Positions 5,294 through 13,998 of a stretch of 32,897 nucleotides of DNA are shown one piece after another. The stretch's first letter is position 1, and the number at the start of each line of letters is the position of its first letter. Both the position numbers and the translations under genes were made by a program. A model generated the notes under the pieces. It made no database searches, was not told the origin of the DNA, and was given only the letters and a program-made list of their open reading frames with translations. Source of the DNA: Acidobacteriota bacterium (GTDB lineage: Bacteria; Acidobacteriota; Vicinamibacteria; Fen-336); the NCBI GenBank assembly GCA_003223555.1, contig QHVM01000067.1, positions 1-32,897 on the forward strand, read 5' to 3'.

Positions 5294-8156
5294 GTGGCCA
5301 AGATCAACCCCATCAAGGTCAAGCAGGACGCGGACAAGCTGGAGAAGGCCGGCCGGCTGGACCAGGCGATCGTCCTCTACCGGCAGGTCGTGGACGACAA
5401 CCCCCGCGACTGGAACACCATCAACAAGATCGGCGACCTCTACGCCAAGCTGAACAAGGTCCGCGAGGCGAGCCAGGAGTACGCCAAGGTAGCGGACTTC
5501 TACGCCCGGGACGGCTTCCTCCTGAAGGCCATCGCCATCTGGCGCAAGATCAACAAGCTCGACACCTCGGCTGCCGAGCCCTATCTCAGCCTCGCCGACC
5601 TCTACGCCAAGCAGGGCCTCATGATGGAGGCCAAGAGCCACTACCAGATCGTGGTCGACGAGTACATCAAGCGCGGCAAGACGCGGGAGGCGGGCGACGT
5701 CCTCAAGAAGATGGCCGAGATCGATCCCGGCGACCTCAAGGTGCGCAGCAAGCTCGCCGACCTCTACACCCGCGAGGGCAGCGCCGGCAAGGCCGTCGAC
5801 GAGCACATCGCCATCGCCGAAGAGCTGCACAAGAAGGGGCACCTGGCCGAAGCGCTCCAGGTGCTGGAGAAGGGGCTGAAGCTCGACCCCTCCAGCCCGC
5901 GGCTGCGGGTAGAGCTGGCCCGCGTTCACCTCGTGCAGCGCAACTACGACAAGGCGAGCCACTACCTGGAGGAGGCGCGGCAGCGCTCGCCCAACGATCC
6001 CCAGGTCCTGGCCCGGCTGGGTGAGGCGTATCTGGGGGCGAAGAAGATCGCGGAGGCGGAGTCGATCTTCAAGCGCCTGCTCGAGCTGAGCCCCAACGAC
6101 GACGAGGCCCGGGCCCAGATGGCGCGGGTCTACCTGCAGCAGGGGCAGCCCGATCAGGCCTTCGCGCAGTTCCTGCCGGTGGTGGACCGGCTCCTGGAGC
6201 GCCGCGACGCCGACCGCGCGGCCGGGCTCCTCCAGCAGATCGTCCAGAAGAACCCGGCCCACGTGAAGAGCCTGCAGAAGCTCGTCGACGTCCACCGCGC
6301 GGGAGGCCCGGGGAAGGAGACGGCTCTCGTCACCACCTATTCGCAGCTCGCCGAGGCCTACATCAACCAGAAGGACTTCGCCCAGGCCGCCGCCGCCCTC
6401 GAGGCGCTCGTACAGCGCGAGCCGCAGAACCAGCAGCACCGCACCAAGCTGGAGTTCGTGAAGAGCAAGCTCGGCGGCCGCCCAACCGCCGCCCCGCCGC
6501 CCCCACCCGCCCCCGAGGCCGCCCCGGAGCTGATCGAGGAGGAGTTCGACCTGTCGGCCAGCGAGGTCGACACCAGCTTCGAGATCGGCGCCGACTCCGC
6601 GGTCCCGGTCCCCGCGCCGCCGGCCGCCCCGCGGGTGTCGGCCGGTGGCGTGCGCCCGGCCATCGAGACGACCGGGCCGCTGAGCGAGGAGGACAAGGAG
6701 TTCATCGAGGAGCACCTCGGAGAAGGGCGGGTGTTCCGCAAGTACGGCCTCATCGACAAGGCGGCCGACCAGTTCGAAGCGGTGATCGCCCGCTTCCCGG
6801 ACAACGTCGACGCCCGGCAGGAGTTGCGCGACGTCTACAAGGAGAAGGGGCTCGCGCCCAAGGCGGCCGAGCAATGCCTGGCCCTGGCCGAGATCTTCCG
6901 GCTCAAGGGGGACACCGCCGCCGCCGAAGGGCACGAGGCGGAGGCGCAGCGGCTCGCGCCCGGAGCCGCGGCGCCGGCCCGCGCTCCCTCCGCCGCCAAA
7001 GCCGCAGCCAGGCCGGCGGCGCCTCCGTCCGCCCCCAAGCCGGCCGCGGTGCCTGAGCCAGAGCTGATGCTCGAAGAAGAGGAGCCGGCCCCGGCCGCCG
7101 TCGAGGAAGAGGAGATCTCCCTCGAAGTGGAGGAGCCGGACGTCGCCGCGGCCGACGAAGAGGCGGCGATCGACCTCGGCTCCGAGGTCGCCGGGGACGA
7201 AGAGCTCCCGGCGCGCTTCTTCGACGACGACGCCGCCGCGGCCGCGGAGGAGCCGTCGATCGGGCTCGAGTCGAGCGAGCTGGCCCTCGAGGAGGAGCCC
7301 GCCCCGCCCCCGCCGCCCCCGCTGAAGGCCGCCCCCGCCAAGCCTGCGGCCAGGGCGCCCGGGCCGGCGGCCAAGGCCGCTCCCGCCGGCCCGGTCGTGC
7401 CGGGCGACCTCCAGAAGGTACTCGAGGAAGTGGAACAGTACGTCTCGCTCGGCTTCATCGACGACGCGAAAGAAGCGCTGCGAGAGGTGAGCGCGCGCCA
7501 TGCCGGCCACCCGGCCATCCAGGCCCAGCTCGACGCCCTCGGCCTCGACCTGGCCGAGGAGCCGGGGATGGCCCCGGCGGCGGAAGAGCCGGGCCTCGAC
7601 ATCGGCCTCACCGAACCTGAGCCTGCCGCCACGGGCTCGGCGGCCGAAGAGCTCGTCTCCGAGCCCGCGCAGCCGTCCGCGGACCTGGCCGGCGACTCCG
7701 GGCTCGATCTCAGCGACGAGCTGAGCGAGCTGTTCGGCGCCCAGGCCGCGGTGGAGGAAGCGGCGCCGCTCTCGGCGGCGACTGATCTCGGCGACACCGG
7801 CCTGGCCGACATCTTCAAGGAGTTCAAGAAGGGGGTCGACAAGCAGCTCGGCAAGGAAGACTACGACACCCGCTACAACCTCGGCATCGCCTACAAGGAG
7901 ATGGGCCTGCTCGACGAGGCGATCGCGGAGTTCCAGCTGGCGGCGAAGGACGACAGCCGGATGCTCGAGTGCAGCAGCATGCTGGGGATCTGCTTCATGG
8001 AGGTACGCTGGGCTTCGTTACGACCTGGCCATGGCGTACGAGGCGGCCGGCCAGCTCGACAAGGCCCTCAGCCTGTTCACCGACCTCTACGGCCAGGACG
8101 CGAACTTCCGCGACGTGGCGGCCAAGGTCCGGGAGCTGCGCGGCGCCGTGCGTTAG
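5294..8156 (+). CDS. Large TPR-repeat protein, reading frame broken near 8003
   Basis: A roughly 950-residue cytoplasmic-looking protein with no signal peptide, starting at GTG 5294 after GAAGAGGG. Residues 1-395 are about ten TPR units. Pro/Ala/Glu-rich linkers follow (400-460, 545-700, 755-830), separating further helical repeat blocks: KEFIEEHLGEGRVFRKYG near 460 and DLQKVLEEVEQYVSLGFIDD near 700. The last block, EDYDTRYNLGIAYKEMGLLDEAI, ends in MLGICFME at 8002. The expected continuation YAGLRYDLAMAYEAAG resumes in the +1 frame from 8004 and runs to TAG at 8154-8156. About 20-25 residues of the final TPR pair appear missing at the junction. TPR arrays are protein-binding scaffolds; the partner is unknown. 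rnhB ends 14 bp upstream. Confidence 0.8.
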
Positions 8157-8177
8157 GACCCCTCTGCGCTGCCTTCC

Positions 8178-8408
8178 GTGGCCGTCTTCCTCTCCGTGCT
8201 GAGCACGTTCCTCGTCGGCCTCATCCTCGTCATCGCTCCGTGGACGTCGCTCTGGGACGCCAACTACCTGCTGAGCCCCTATCCGGCCCTGCGCGGCCTG
8301 CTGCTGAGCGCCTTCACCCGCGGCACTGTGAGCGGCCTGGGCCTCGTCAACATCGTCCTCGCCCTCTACGAGGCCCGGCAGCACATGATGGCCGATGACG
8401 GCGCGTGA
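8178..8408 (+). CDS. Small two-helix membrane protein of unknown function
   Basis: A 76-residue hydrophobic protein from GTG 8178. The first membrane segment is about residues 3-22 (FLSVLSTFLVGLILVIAPW), then a short loop (WDANYLLSPYPALR) and a second, weaker hydrophobic stretch about residues 50-64 (VSGLGLVNIVLALYEA). I do not recognise a named family. It sits 21 bp after the TPR gene, and its end overlaps the next gene's ATG by 14 bp, so it is probably translated in the same operon. Confidence 0.7.
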   Translation: MAVFLSVLSTFLVGLILVIAPWTSLWDANYLLSPYPALRGLLLSAFTRGTVSGLGLVNIVLALYEARQHMMADDGA

Positions 8409-9033
8409 GCCGTCGCTCACGCTGGTGAGCGACCGGCGTCGGTTGCCGGGAGGCGATCTTCCCGGGCTGGCCGGGGCGGCGGCGCGGGCCGGAGTGGACT
8501 GGATCCAGGTCCGGGAGAAGGACCTCGCCGACCGGGAGCTGGCCCGGCTGGCCGGCGCGGTGATGAGGGCCGTGGAAGGAACGCCCGCGCGCGTGCTCGT
8601 GAACGGCCGTCCCGACGTGGCGGACGTGGCCGGAGCCGACGGGGTGCAGCTTCCCGAGGACGGGCTGCCGGTCTCGGAGGTGAAGCGCTCCTTCCCGCGG
8701 CTGGTCGTCGGGGCGTCCCGGCACTCGCTGGAGGGAGCGCGCCGGGCCGAGGCGGAAGGCGCTGACTTCGTCCTCCTCGGTCCCGTATTCGCCACCCCGG
8801 GCAAGGAGAGCCGGGTGCTGGGACTCCAGCGGCTGGCCGAGGCCGCCCGCGTGCTGCGTGTCCCGGTCCACGCGATCGGCGGCGTCAGCGCGGCGACGGC
8901 GGGGGCCGCGTGCGAGGCGGGGGCGCGCGGCCTGGCCGCCATCCGCGCGTTCCTTCAAGCGGACGTCGCGGAGGTGGTGCGCGAGTTGCGCGCGGCCGCT
9001 CGGACGGGCACGGGCGGGGCGCCGCCGGCGTGA
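8395..9033 (+). CDS. Thiamine phosphate synthase / TenI family protein
   Basis: A 212-residue (beta/alpha)8 protein of the ThiE/TenI superfamily. QVREKDL (residues 38-44), the HSLEGARRAEAEGADFVLLG block with GPVFATPGK, and AIGGVSAAT are recognisable. The segment GVQLPEDGLP and the missing GxHxG signature resemble TenI (thiazole tautomerase) more than classical ThiE. The usual NDR or NDD motif reads NGRPD. The protein may therefore act in thiazole isomerisation or be a divergent ThiE; no other thiamine gene is nearby. Its TGA overlaps the next start (GTGA at 9030-9033). Confidence 0.8.
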   Translation: MTAREPSLTLVSDRRRLPGGDLPGLAGAAARAGVDWIQVREKDLADRELARLAGAVMRAVEGTPARVLVNGRPDVADVAGADGVQLPEDGLPVSEVKRSFPRLVVGASRHSLEGARRAEAEGADFVLLGPVFATPGKESRVLGLQRLAEAARVLRVPVHAIGGVSAATAGAACEAGARGLAAIRAFLQADVAEVVRELRAAARTGTGGAPPA

Positions 9034-10496
9034 GCTACCTGTGGCTCGTGTTGCCCGCCGGCCTGGCCCTCACGCTGGCGGTGGCCCGCCTCGCCCAGCT
9101 GCGGCCCTCGTTCCGGCCGCTGGTGGCCCCCTTCGCCGTCTCCACCCTGGGCCTGGCGGTATGGGTCCTCGTGGCCGAGGAGCGCCTCGCTCCTTCGAGC
9201 TGGGTGGTGCTCCTGATCCTGATCCCGTTCCTGATCCTCTTCGTGCGGGCGACGGTCATCGCCTTCCAGGCGCTCTTCCGCCGCCGGCAGGGCGCGGCGC
9301 CGCCCGCCCTGCTCGAGAGCGTCATCTCGGTCCTGCTCTATGGCATCGGCGCGGCGGTGGTGGCCCACCGCTGGTTCGGCATCGAGCTGACGCTCTTCCT
9401 CGGCACCTCGGCGGTCGTGGGGGCGGTGGTCGGTCTCGCCCTCCAGGACAGCCTGGGGAACCTCTTTGCCGGGATCGCGCTCCACACCGAGGCTCCGTTC
9501 CGGGTGGGCGACTGGGTGAAGGTCGGCGACCGCGACGGGCGGGTGGAGCAGATCTCGTGGCGGGCGACCCGCCTGCGCACGTGGGACGGCGATACGCTCA
9601 CGGTGCCCAACGGCGACGTGGCGCGGCACGCCATCCTCAACTACAGCGTGCCCCGGGGGCCGCACTCCCGCGTCCTGATCATCGGCGTCAACTACCACAC
9701 CCCGCCGAGCAAGGTCGTCACCGTCCTCCAGGGCCTCCTGGGCCAGGTCCAGGGCCTCGTCGCCGATCCCGCGCCCGTGGTGCGCATGATCGCCTACGAC
9801 GACTTCGCCATCCGATACGAAGTGCGCTACTGGGTGCCCGGCTACGACGAGTATCGGCGGATCGAAGGCGAGATCAACCGTCTCGTGTGGTACCACTTCC
9901 GCCGCCACGGCGTCGAGATCCCGCTCCCCATCAGCAACGTGTACGTCCATCAGGCGGAAGCCGAGGAGGGCGCGCAGGCTGCCGGCAGCCGGCTCGAGCG
10001 GGCGCTGCGGGCGGTCGACCTGTTCCGCCCGCTCAGCGACGACGAGCTGCGGGCGGCCGCTTCGCGCTTCCGCACGCTGCACTACGCGGGAGGCGAGAAG
10101 ATCATCGAGGAGGGAGCGCCGGGAGACAGCTTCTTCCTCATCGACCGCGGCGAGGTCCAGGTGTCGAAGAAGATGGGCGGCTACCCGCGCGAGCTGGCGC
10201 GGCTCATGGAGGGCCAGTTCTTCGGGGAGATGGCCCTGCTCACCGGGGAGCGGCGGGCGGCGACGGTGGTGGCGGCCACCGACGTGGACCTCTTCACGCT
10301 CGACAAGCACGGCTTCCAGGACATCATCGCCGCGAACCCCGCCATCGCGGTGGACATCTCCAGCATCCTGGCCGAACGGCGCGAGGCCCTCAGCCAGGCC
10401 GAGGGCGACGTCACCCACCGCTTCGACGTCCAGAGCAACCCCGGCGAGCTGAAGCGGCGCATCCTCGACCGCATCCGGCGCTACTTCGGGATCTGA
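9030..10496 (+). CDS. MscS-family channel fused to a cyclic-nucleotide-binding domain
   Basis: A 488-residue protein starting at GTG 9030. Four hydrophobic helices lie at about 3-22, 32-50, 56-78 and 93-113. The MscS pore helix and beta domain follow: FLGTSAVVGAVVGLALQDSL (123-142), FAGIALHTEAPFRVGDWVKV and VPNGDVARHAILNYS. A C-terminal cNMP-binding domain spans residues 329-445, with FFGEMALLTGERRAATVV (397-414). This cassette retains the glycine, glutamate and arginine of real cAMP/cGMP binders, unlike the small protein at 309-770. Such proteins are ligand-modulated small-conductance channels (the bCNG group). The next gene follows with no spacing. Confidence 0.93.
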   Translation: MSYLWLVLPAGLALTLAVARLAQLRPSFRPLVAPFAVSTLGLAVWVLVAEERLAPSSWVVLLILIPFLILFVRATVIAFQALFRRRQGAAPPALLESVISVLLYGIGAAVVAHRWFGIELTLFLGTSAVVGAVVGLALQDSLGNLFAGIALHTEAPFRVGDWVKVGDRDGRVEQISWRATRLRTWDGDTLTVPNGDVARHAILNYSVPRGPHSRVLIIGVNYHTPPSKVVTVLQGLLGQVQGLVADPAPVVRMIAYDDFAIRYEVRYWVPGYDEYRRIEGEINRLVWYHFRRHGVEIPLPISNVYVHQAEAEEGAQAAGSRLERALRAVDLFRPLSDDELRAAASRFRTLHYAGGEKIIEEGAPGDSFFLIDRGEVQVSKKMGGYPRELARLMEGQFFGEMALLTGERRAATVVAATDVDLFTLDKHGFQDIIAANPAIAVDISSILAERREALSQAEGDVTHRFDVQSNPGELKRRILDRIRRYFGI

Positions 10497-11243
10497 ATGC
10501 GCCCTGCCCTCGGGTCCGACGTCGACGCGCTCTTCGCCGAGCTGCTGCGGGCGGGGGAGCAGGAGCCCCGGCTGCGCGCCGCCCTGGCCGGGAGCAGCCT
10601 CGACGCGCCCTCGATGATCTCGCTCCTGCGGCGGGCGGTGCCGGTCCGTTTCCTGGAGATCGTGGCCGCGACGCCGCCCTACGGCGACGACGCGCGCGTG
10701 CTGGCGGCGGTGGTCCTCAACCCGCGGGTGCCCCGGCCGCTGGCCCTGCGCCTGGTGTCGTCGCTCTTCTGGCGCGACCTGGCCGACGTGGCGGCGGGTC
10801 CCCACGTGGCCGGGGCCGTGCGGGTGCGGGCCGAGGGCGTGCTGAAGGAACGGCTGCCCGAGCTGCGCGTGGGCGAGAAGGTGACGCTGGGCAAGATCGC
10901 CACCCCGGCCGTGCTCGCCGGCCTGCTCGCGGACCCCGAGGCGAAGGTCATCCGCGCCTGCCTGCAGAATCCCCGCCTCCGCGAGGAGGACCTCGTGACG
11001 GTCGTGCGCCAGGACGCCGCTCCCCGCGCGCTGCTCGAGGCGGTGCCGGAGTCGTGGCGTTGGCGCGACAGCTACGCCATGCGGCTGGCCCTGGTCCTGC
11101 AGCCGCGGACGCCCCTGGCAATCGCGCTGGCGCAGATCTCGTCGCTGCTGCCCGCCGACCTCGCCCGCGTGGCGGAGGCGCCCGGGCTCGCTCCGCTCGT
11201 GCAGATCGCCGCCCAGAGGGTCGCGGGACGGGAGCCCTCGTGA
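10497..11243 (+). CDS. HEAT-like helical repeat protein A
   Basis: A 248-residue all-helical protein starting directly after the previous stop. There is no signal peptide or membrane segment. It contains GEKVTLGKIATPAVLAGLL then DPEAKVIRACLQNPRLREED, a helical-repeat pattern in which each pair ends in an asparagine-proline turn. A closing segment RTPLAIALAQISSLLPADL parallels the C-terminus of the protein at 12143-13219 (RTPIAISLGLVSRLNPRDI), so the two are paralogous. No enzymatic motif is seen; probably a protein-interaction scaffold. It ends 33 bp before the next promoter. Confidence 0.72.
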   Translation: MRPALGSDVDALFAELLRAGEQEPRLRAALAGSSLDAPSMISLLRRAVPVRFLEIVAATPPYGDDARVLAAVVLNPRVPRPLALRLVSSLFWRDLADVAAGPHVAGAVRVRAEGVLKERLPELRVGEKVTLGKIATPAVLAGLLADPEAKVIRACLQNPRLREEDLVTVVRQDAAPRALLEAVPESWRWRDSYAMRLALVLQPRTPLAIALAQISSLLPADLARVAEAPGLAPLVQIAAQRVAGREPS

Positions 11244-11276
11244 GGCTGCAAACCATTGCCCCTTCGCCAGATAGAT

Positions 11277-11306
11277 TTGACACTCGGCCGAGCCGGTCGC
11301 TACAAT
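11277..11306 (+). promoter_or_regulatory. Sigma70-type promoter for the rodZ-like gene
   Basis: TTGACA (11277-11282), 18-bp spacer, TACAAT (11301-11306). The -35 is perfect and the -10 matches 5 of 6. It lies in the only sizeable gap of this stretch, 57 bp before the ATG at 11363. It probably starts a unit comprising the RodZ-like, HEAT-like and DnaJ genes. Confidence 0.75.
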
Positions 11307-11362
11307 CCCGCCTGAACCGTCGCCGCACCCCCCGAGAAGTCGCCATCGCTGAGCCCTCGGAC

Positions 11363-12127
11363 ATGGCCTCCTTCGGTGAGAACCTCCGCCGTGAACGCGA
11401 GCTGCGCGGCGTCGACCTGCGCGAGATCGCGAACGCCACCAAGATCAGCGTGCGCTTCCTGCAGGCGCTGGAGCAGGACCGGGTAGACGTCCTGCCCGGC
11501 GGCATCTTCCCGCGCTCCTTCGTACGCCAGTACGCGAAATACCTGGGCCTCGACCCCGACCGCATGGTCACCGAGTTCGACCACGTCTACGGCGCGGAGC
11601 CGGCGGTCCCGAAGTCCGCCGTCCCGAAGCGGCGCCGCTCGGACGCGCGGCCGGTGCTGGTCGTCGCGGGGCTGCTGCTCCTGGCCGGGGTCGGGTTCCT
11701 GGCCTGGAAGACCTCCCGGCCCGTCCCGGCGGCGGCCGGCGCACAGCCCTCGGCGGTCCTGCCTCCGCCCAGCTCGTTCCCGCCCGACCGGGTGTACCCC
11801 CCGCCCACGCCGACGCCCAACGCCGCTCCGGCCGCGGGAGGGGTCCAGGGCCTCGTCCTCGTCCTCACCGCGAAGCAGGATTGCTGGACGGCGGTGCAGG
11901 CCGACGGGGCCAAGCGGCTCGACCGCGTCCTCAAGGCGGGTGAGAACGTGACGCTCAACGCGCAGAAGGAGATCGTGCTCAGCGTGGGCAACGCGGGGGG
12001 CGTGAGCTTCACCCTCAACGGGCGCCCCGGGGTTCAGCTGGGGCGCGAAGGCGAGGTCCGCCGGAACATCACCTTCACCCGCGATTCCATGGCGTCCCTC
12101 CTGCAGGAGGCCCCTCCGCCGCGGTAA
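11363..12127 (+). CDS. RodZ-like membrane helix-turn-helix protein
   Basis: A 254-residue protein with RodZ architecture. A cytoplasmic HTH_25 domain covers residues 3-70 (FGENLRRERELRGVDLREIA; FLQALEQDRVDVLPGGIFPR). A single transmembrane helix lies at about 97-115 (PVLVVAGLLLLAGVGFLAW), followed by a Pro/Ala/Ser-rich linker and a periplasmic DUF4115-like beta domain at 163-238 (LVLTAKQDCWTAVQADG). RodZ links MreB to the elongation machinery in rods. No mreB is in the window, so that role is inferred. The conserved FGENLRRERE begins right after ATG 11363; the same frame is open far upstream, but that stretch is a shadow of other genes. Confidence 0.88.
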   Translation: MASFGENLRRERELRGVDLREIANATKISVRFLQALEQDRVDVLPGGIFPRSFVRQYAKYLGLDPDRMVTEFDHVYGAEPAVPKSAVPKRRRSDARPVLVVAGLLLLAGVGFLAWKTSRPVPAAAGAQPSAVLPPPSSFPPDRVYPPPTPTPNAAPAAGGVQGLVLVLTAKQDCWTAVQADGAKRLDRVLKAGENVTLNAQKEIVLSVGNAGGVSFTLNGRPGVQLGREGEVRRNITFTRDSMASLLQEAPPPR

Positions 12128-12142
12128 CTGCGGCGGATCCCC

Positions 12143-13219
12143 ATGGCCGAAGCCCGCATCGTCAATCCCCTGGTCGAGCAGTTCCGGCACGGCAAGGTCC
12201 CGCGCGACCTCCGCCTGATGGCCGCCCAGGGCGCGCTGCCGCTCGGGCCCGCCGACCTCGCCGACCTGCTGGAACTCCTCCTCCACGACGTGGACCCGGA
12301 CATCCGCGAGCAGTCCTCGGCCACGCTGCTGGCCCTGCCGGCCGCGGAGATGCGCGCCCTGGCGAAGGACCGCAGCTCGGCGCCGGCGCTGCTGGCCTGG
12401 ATCCTCGCCCACCGGCCGGAGGGCGACCTGCGCGAAGCGGCGCTGCAGAACACCACGCTGGCCGACGAGGCGATCGAGGCCCAGGCGGCGTCGTTGCCGG
12501 AGGAGCTGGCCGAGCTGGTGGTCATCAACCAGGTGCGCCTGCTCCGGCGCACGTCGCTGCTCGAAGCGCTGGAAGCGAATCCGAACCTCAGCAACGACCA
12601 GCGCCGCCGCCTGCGCGAGCTGAGGGAGAGCTTCCACATCGGCGAGCAGCCGCCGGCGCCGGCCGCTCCCCCTCCCGCGCCGGAGCCCGCCCCCGCTCCC
12701 GCGCCGGAAGCCGCGGAGCCGGAAGAAGAGCCACCGCCGCCCGCCACCGCTGCCGAGGCGGTGGCCCGTTACCTGTCCGAGGACGAGCGGCAGCAGGACG
12801 AGAAGGTCAACGCGGTGCAGCGGCTCTACCGCCTCAACACCGCGGAGAAGGTCATCGCCGCGCTGAAGGGGACGCGCGAGGAGCGGTCGGTTCTCGTCCG
12901 CGACCCGAACCGGCTGGTGGCGGCGGCGGTCCTGGGCAGCCCCAAGCTGACCGAGGTCGAGATCGAGTCCTTCGCCGGGATGAAGAGCCTGTCCGACGAG
13001 GTGCTGCGCCGGATCGGCAACCACAAGGAGTGGATGAAGAGGTACGGCGTGGTGGCGAACCTCGTCAAGAACCCCCGCACCCCGATCGCCATCTCTCTCG
13101 GGCTGGTGTCACGGCTGAACCCGCGGGACATCAAGGGCCTCACCACCGACCGCAACGTGCCCGAGGTGATCCGCAAGCAGGCCCAGAAGTTCATCAAGGG
13201 CCAGTCCGACAAGAAGTAG
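12143..13219 (+). CDS. HEAT-like helical repeat protein B
   Basis: A 358-residue protein of two helical blocks separated by a Pro/Ala/Glu linker (about residues 172-208). The N-terminal block has EQFRHGKVPRDLRLMAAQG and repeated leucine-rich helices. The C-terminal block has NTAEKVIAALKGTREERSVL, then DPNRLVAAAVLGSPKLTEVE and RTPIAISLGLVSRLNPRDI, matching the pattern in the protein at 10497-11243. It is soluble, with no signal peptide and no catalytic motif. It sits 15 bp after the rodZ-like gene and 1 bp before the DnaJ gene, so co-expression is likely. Function unknown; scaffold role inferred. Confidence 0.75.
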   Translation: MAEARIVNPLVEQFRHGKVPRDLRLMAAQGALPLGPADLADLLELLLHDVDPDIREQSSATLLALPAAEMRALAKDRSSAPALLAWILAHRPEGDLREAALQNTTLADEAIEAQAASLPEELAELVVINQVRLLRRTSLLEALEANPNLSNDQRRRLRELRESFHIGEQPPAPAAPPPAPEPAPAPAPEAAEPEEEPPPPATAAEAVARYLSEDERQQDEKVNAVQRLYRLNTAEKVIAALKGTREERSVLVRDPNRLVAAAVLGSPKLTEVEIESFAGMKSLSDEVLRRIGNHKEWMKRYGVVANLVKNPRTPIAISLGLVSRLNPRDIKGLTTDRNVPEVIRKQAQKFIKGQSDKK

Positions 13220-13220
13220 C

Positions 13221-13880
13221 ATGGCCGACTATTACGAGCTCCTCGGCGTCCCGCGCACCGCCTCGGGGGCGGAGATCCGCAAGGCGTACCTGAAGCTCGC
13301 CCGGGAGCGGCATCCGGACCGGTTCCCGGACCCGGTGGAGCGCGAGAAGGCCCAGGGCTTCTTCAAGGAGCTGACCGCGGCCTTCAACACCCTCGGCAAC
13401 GACCGGGGCCGTGCCGAGTACGACGCCGCCCTCGATCGGCCCCGGGAGGAGCCGCCGGCCGAGATCGCCCGCACCTCTTTTGCGCAGGGCATGGAGCGGT
13501 TCGAGAAGAAGGACTACCACGCGGCGGTCGAGCTGCTGCGCGCCGCCGTCCAGCACATGCCGGGCGACGCGCGCTATCACGCCGCGCTGGGTGTCGCCCT
13601 CGCCAAGAACCCGCATTGGGTGCGGGAGGCCATCCAGTCGGTGGAGAAGGCCACCCAGCTCGACCCGAAAAACGCCGCCTACCAGGTGGAGCTGGCCGAG
13701 ATGCTGCTGGGCCAGGGGCTGAAGCTGAGGGCGCGGCACCCGGCCGAGGTGGCGGCCCGCCTGGCTCCGCACGACCCGCGGGTGCAGAAGCTCGCCGCCG
13801 AGGTGGGTCTGGGGGGCCCCGAGGAGCCGCCCCGCCCGGAAGGAGGCGGCCGGCGGGGCCTGCTGCGGCGGAAGCCGTGA
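13221..13880 (+). CDS. DnaJ-domain protein with C-terminal TPR
   Basis: A 219-residue protein. The N-terminal J domain (residues 3-70) starts DYYELLGVPRTASGAEIRKA and has the HPD motif (31-33) that stimulates DnaK ATPase. There is no Gly/Phe region or zinc-finger, so it is not the general chaperone DnaJ. From about residue 88 come TPR-like helices (GMERFEKKDYHAAVELLRAA; YHAALGVALAKN). A basic tail closes it. Such J-TPR proteins usually direct DnaK to specific clients. It is the last gene before a 118-bp gap. Confidence 0.85.
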   Translation: MADYYELLGVPRTASGAEIRKAYLKLARERHPDRFPDPVEREKAQGFFKELTAAFNTLGNDRGRAEYDAALDRPREEPPAEIARTSFAQGMERFEKKDYHAAVELLRAAVQHMPGDARYHAALGVALAKNPHWVREAIQSVEKATQLDPKNAAYQVELAEMLLGQGLKLRARHPAEVAARLAPHDPRVQKLAAEVGLGGPEEPPRPEGGGRRGLLRRKP

Positions 13881-13908
13881 CGGCGTCGCCGGCGCGCCCG
13901 GGCCCGGC

Positions 13909-13937
13909 TTGCCCGTCCCGGCCTTTCATTGTCTACT
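13909..13937 (+). promoter_or_regulatory. Possible promoter for the phosphatase/kinase block
   Basis: TTGCCC (13909-13914), 17-bp spacer, TCTACT (13932-13937), each matching 4 of 6 consensus bases. It sits in the only gap before the PP2C gene. A GC-rich hairpin, GCCGGGGG (13951-13958) with CCCCCGGC (13971-13978), would lie in the leader, 21 bp before the ATG. This is the best candidate in the gap but weaker than the ffh and rodZ-like promoters. Confidence 0.4.
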
Positions 13938-13998
13938 GTGGCCGGCCGGCGCCGGGGGCGCACCTCCTGCCCCCCGGCCGCAGGGGTGGCCGCGCACG

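Noticed and set aside
5195-7510. 771-codon minus-strand open frame opposite the TPR gene
   Set aside because: Antisense shadow of the TPR coding frame; low-complexity Gly/Leu/Arg/Val content and no domain pattern.
8858-11362. Long plus-strand open frame reading into the RodZ-like gene
   Set aside because: Upstream of ATG 11363 it overlaps thiE-like, MscS and HEAT-like genes in another frame and is Arg/Gly/Ala/Pro noise; a good promoter lies between it and the real start.
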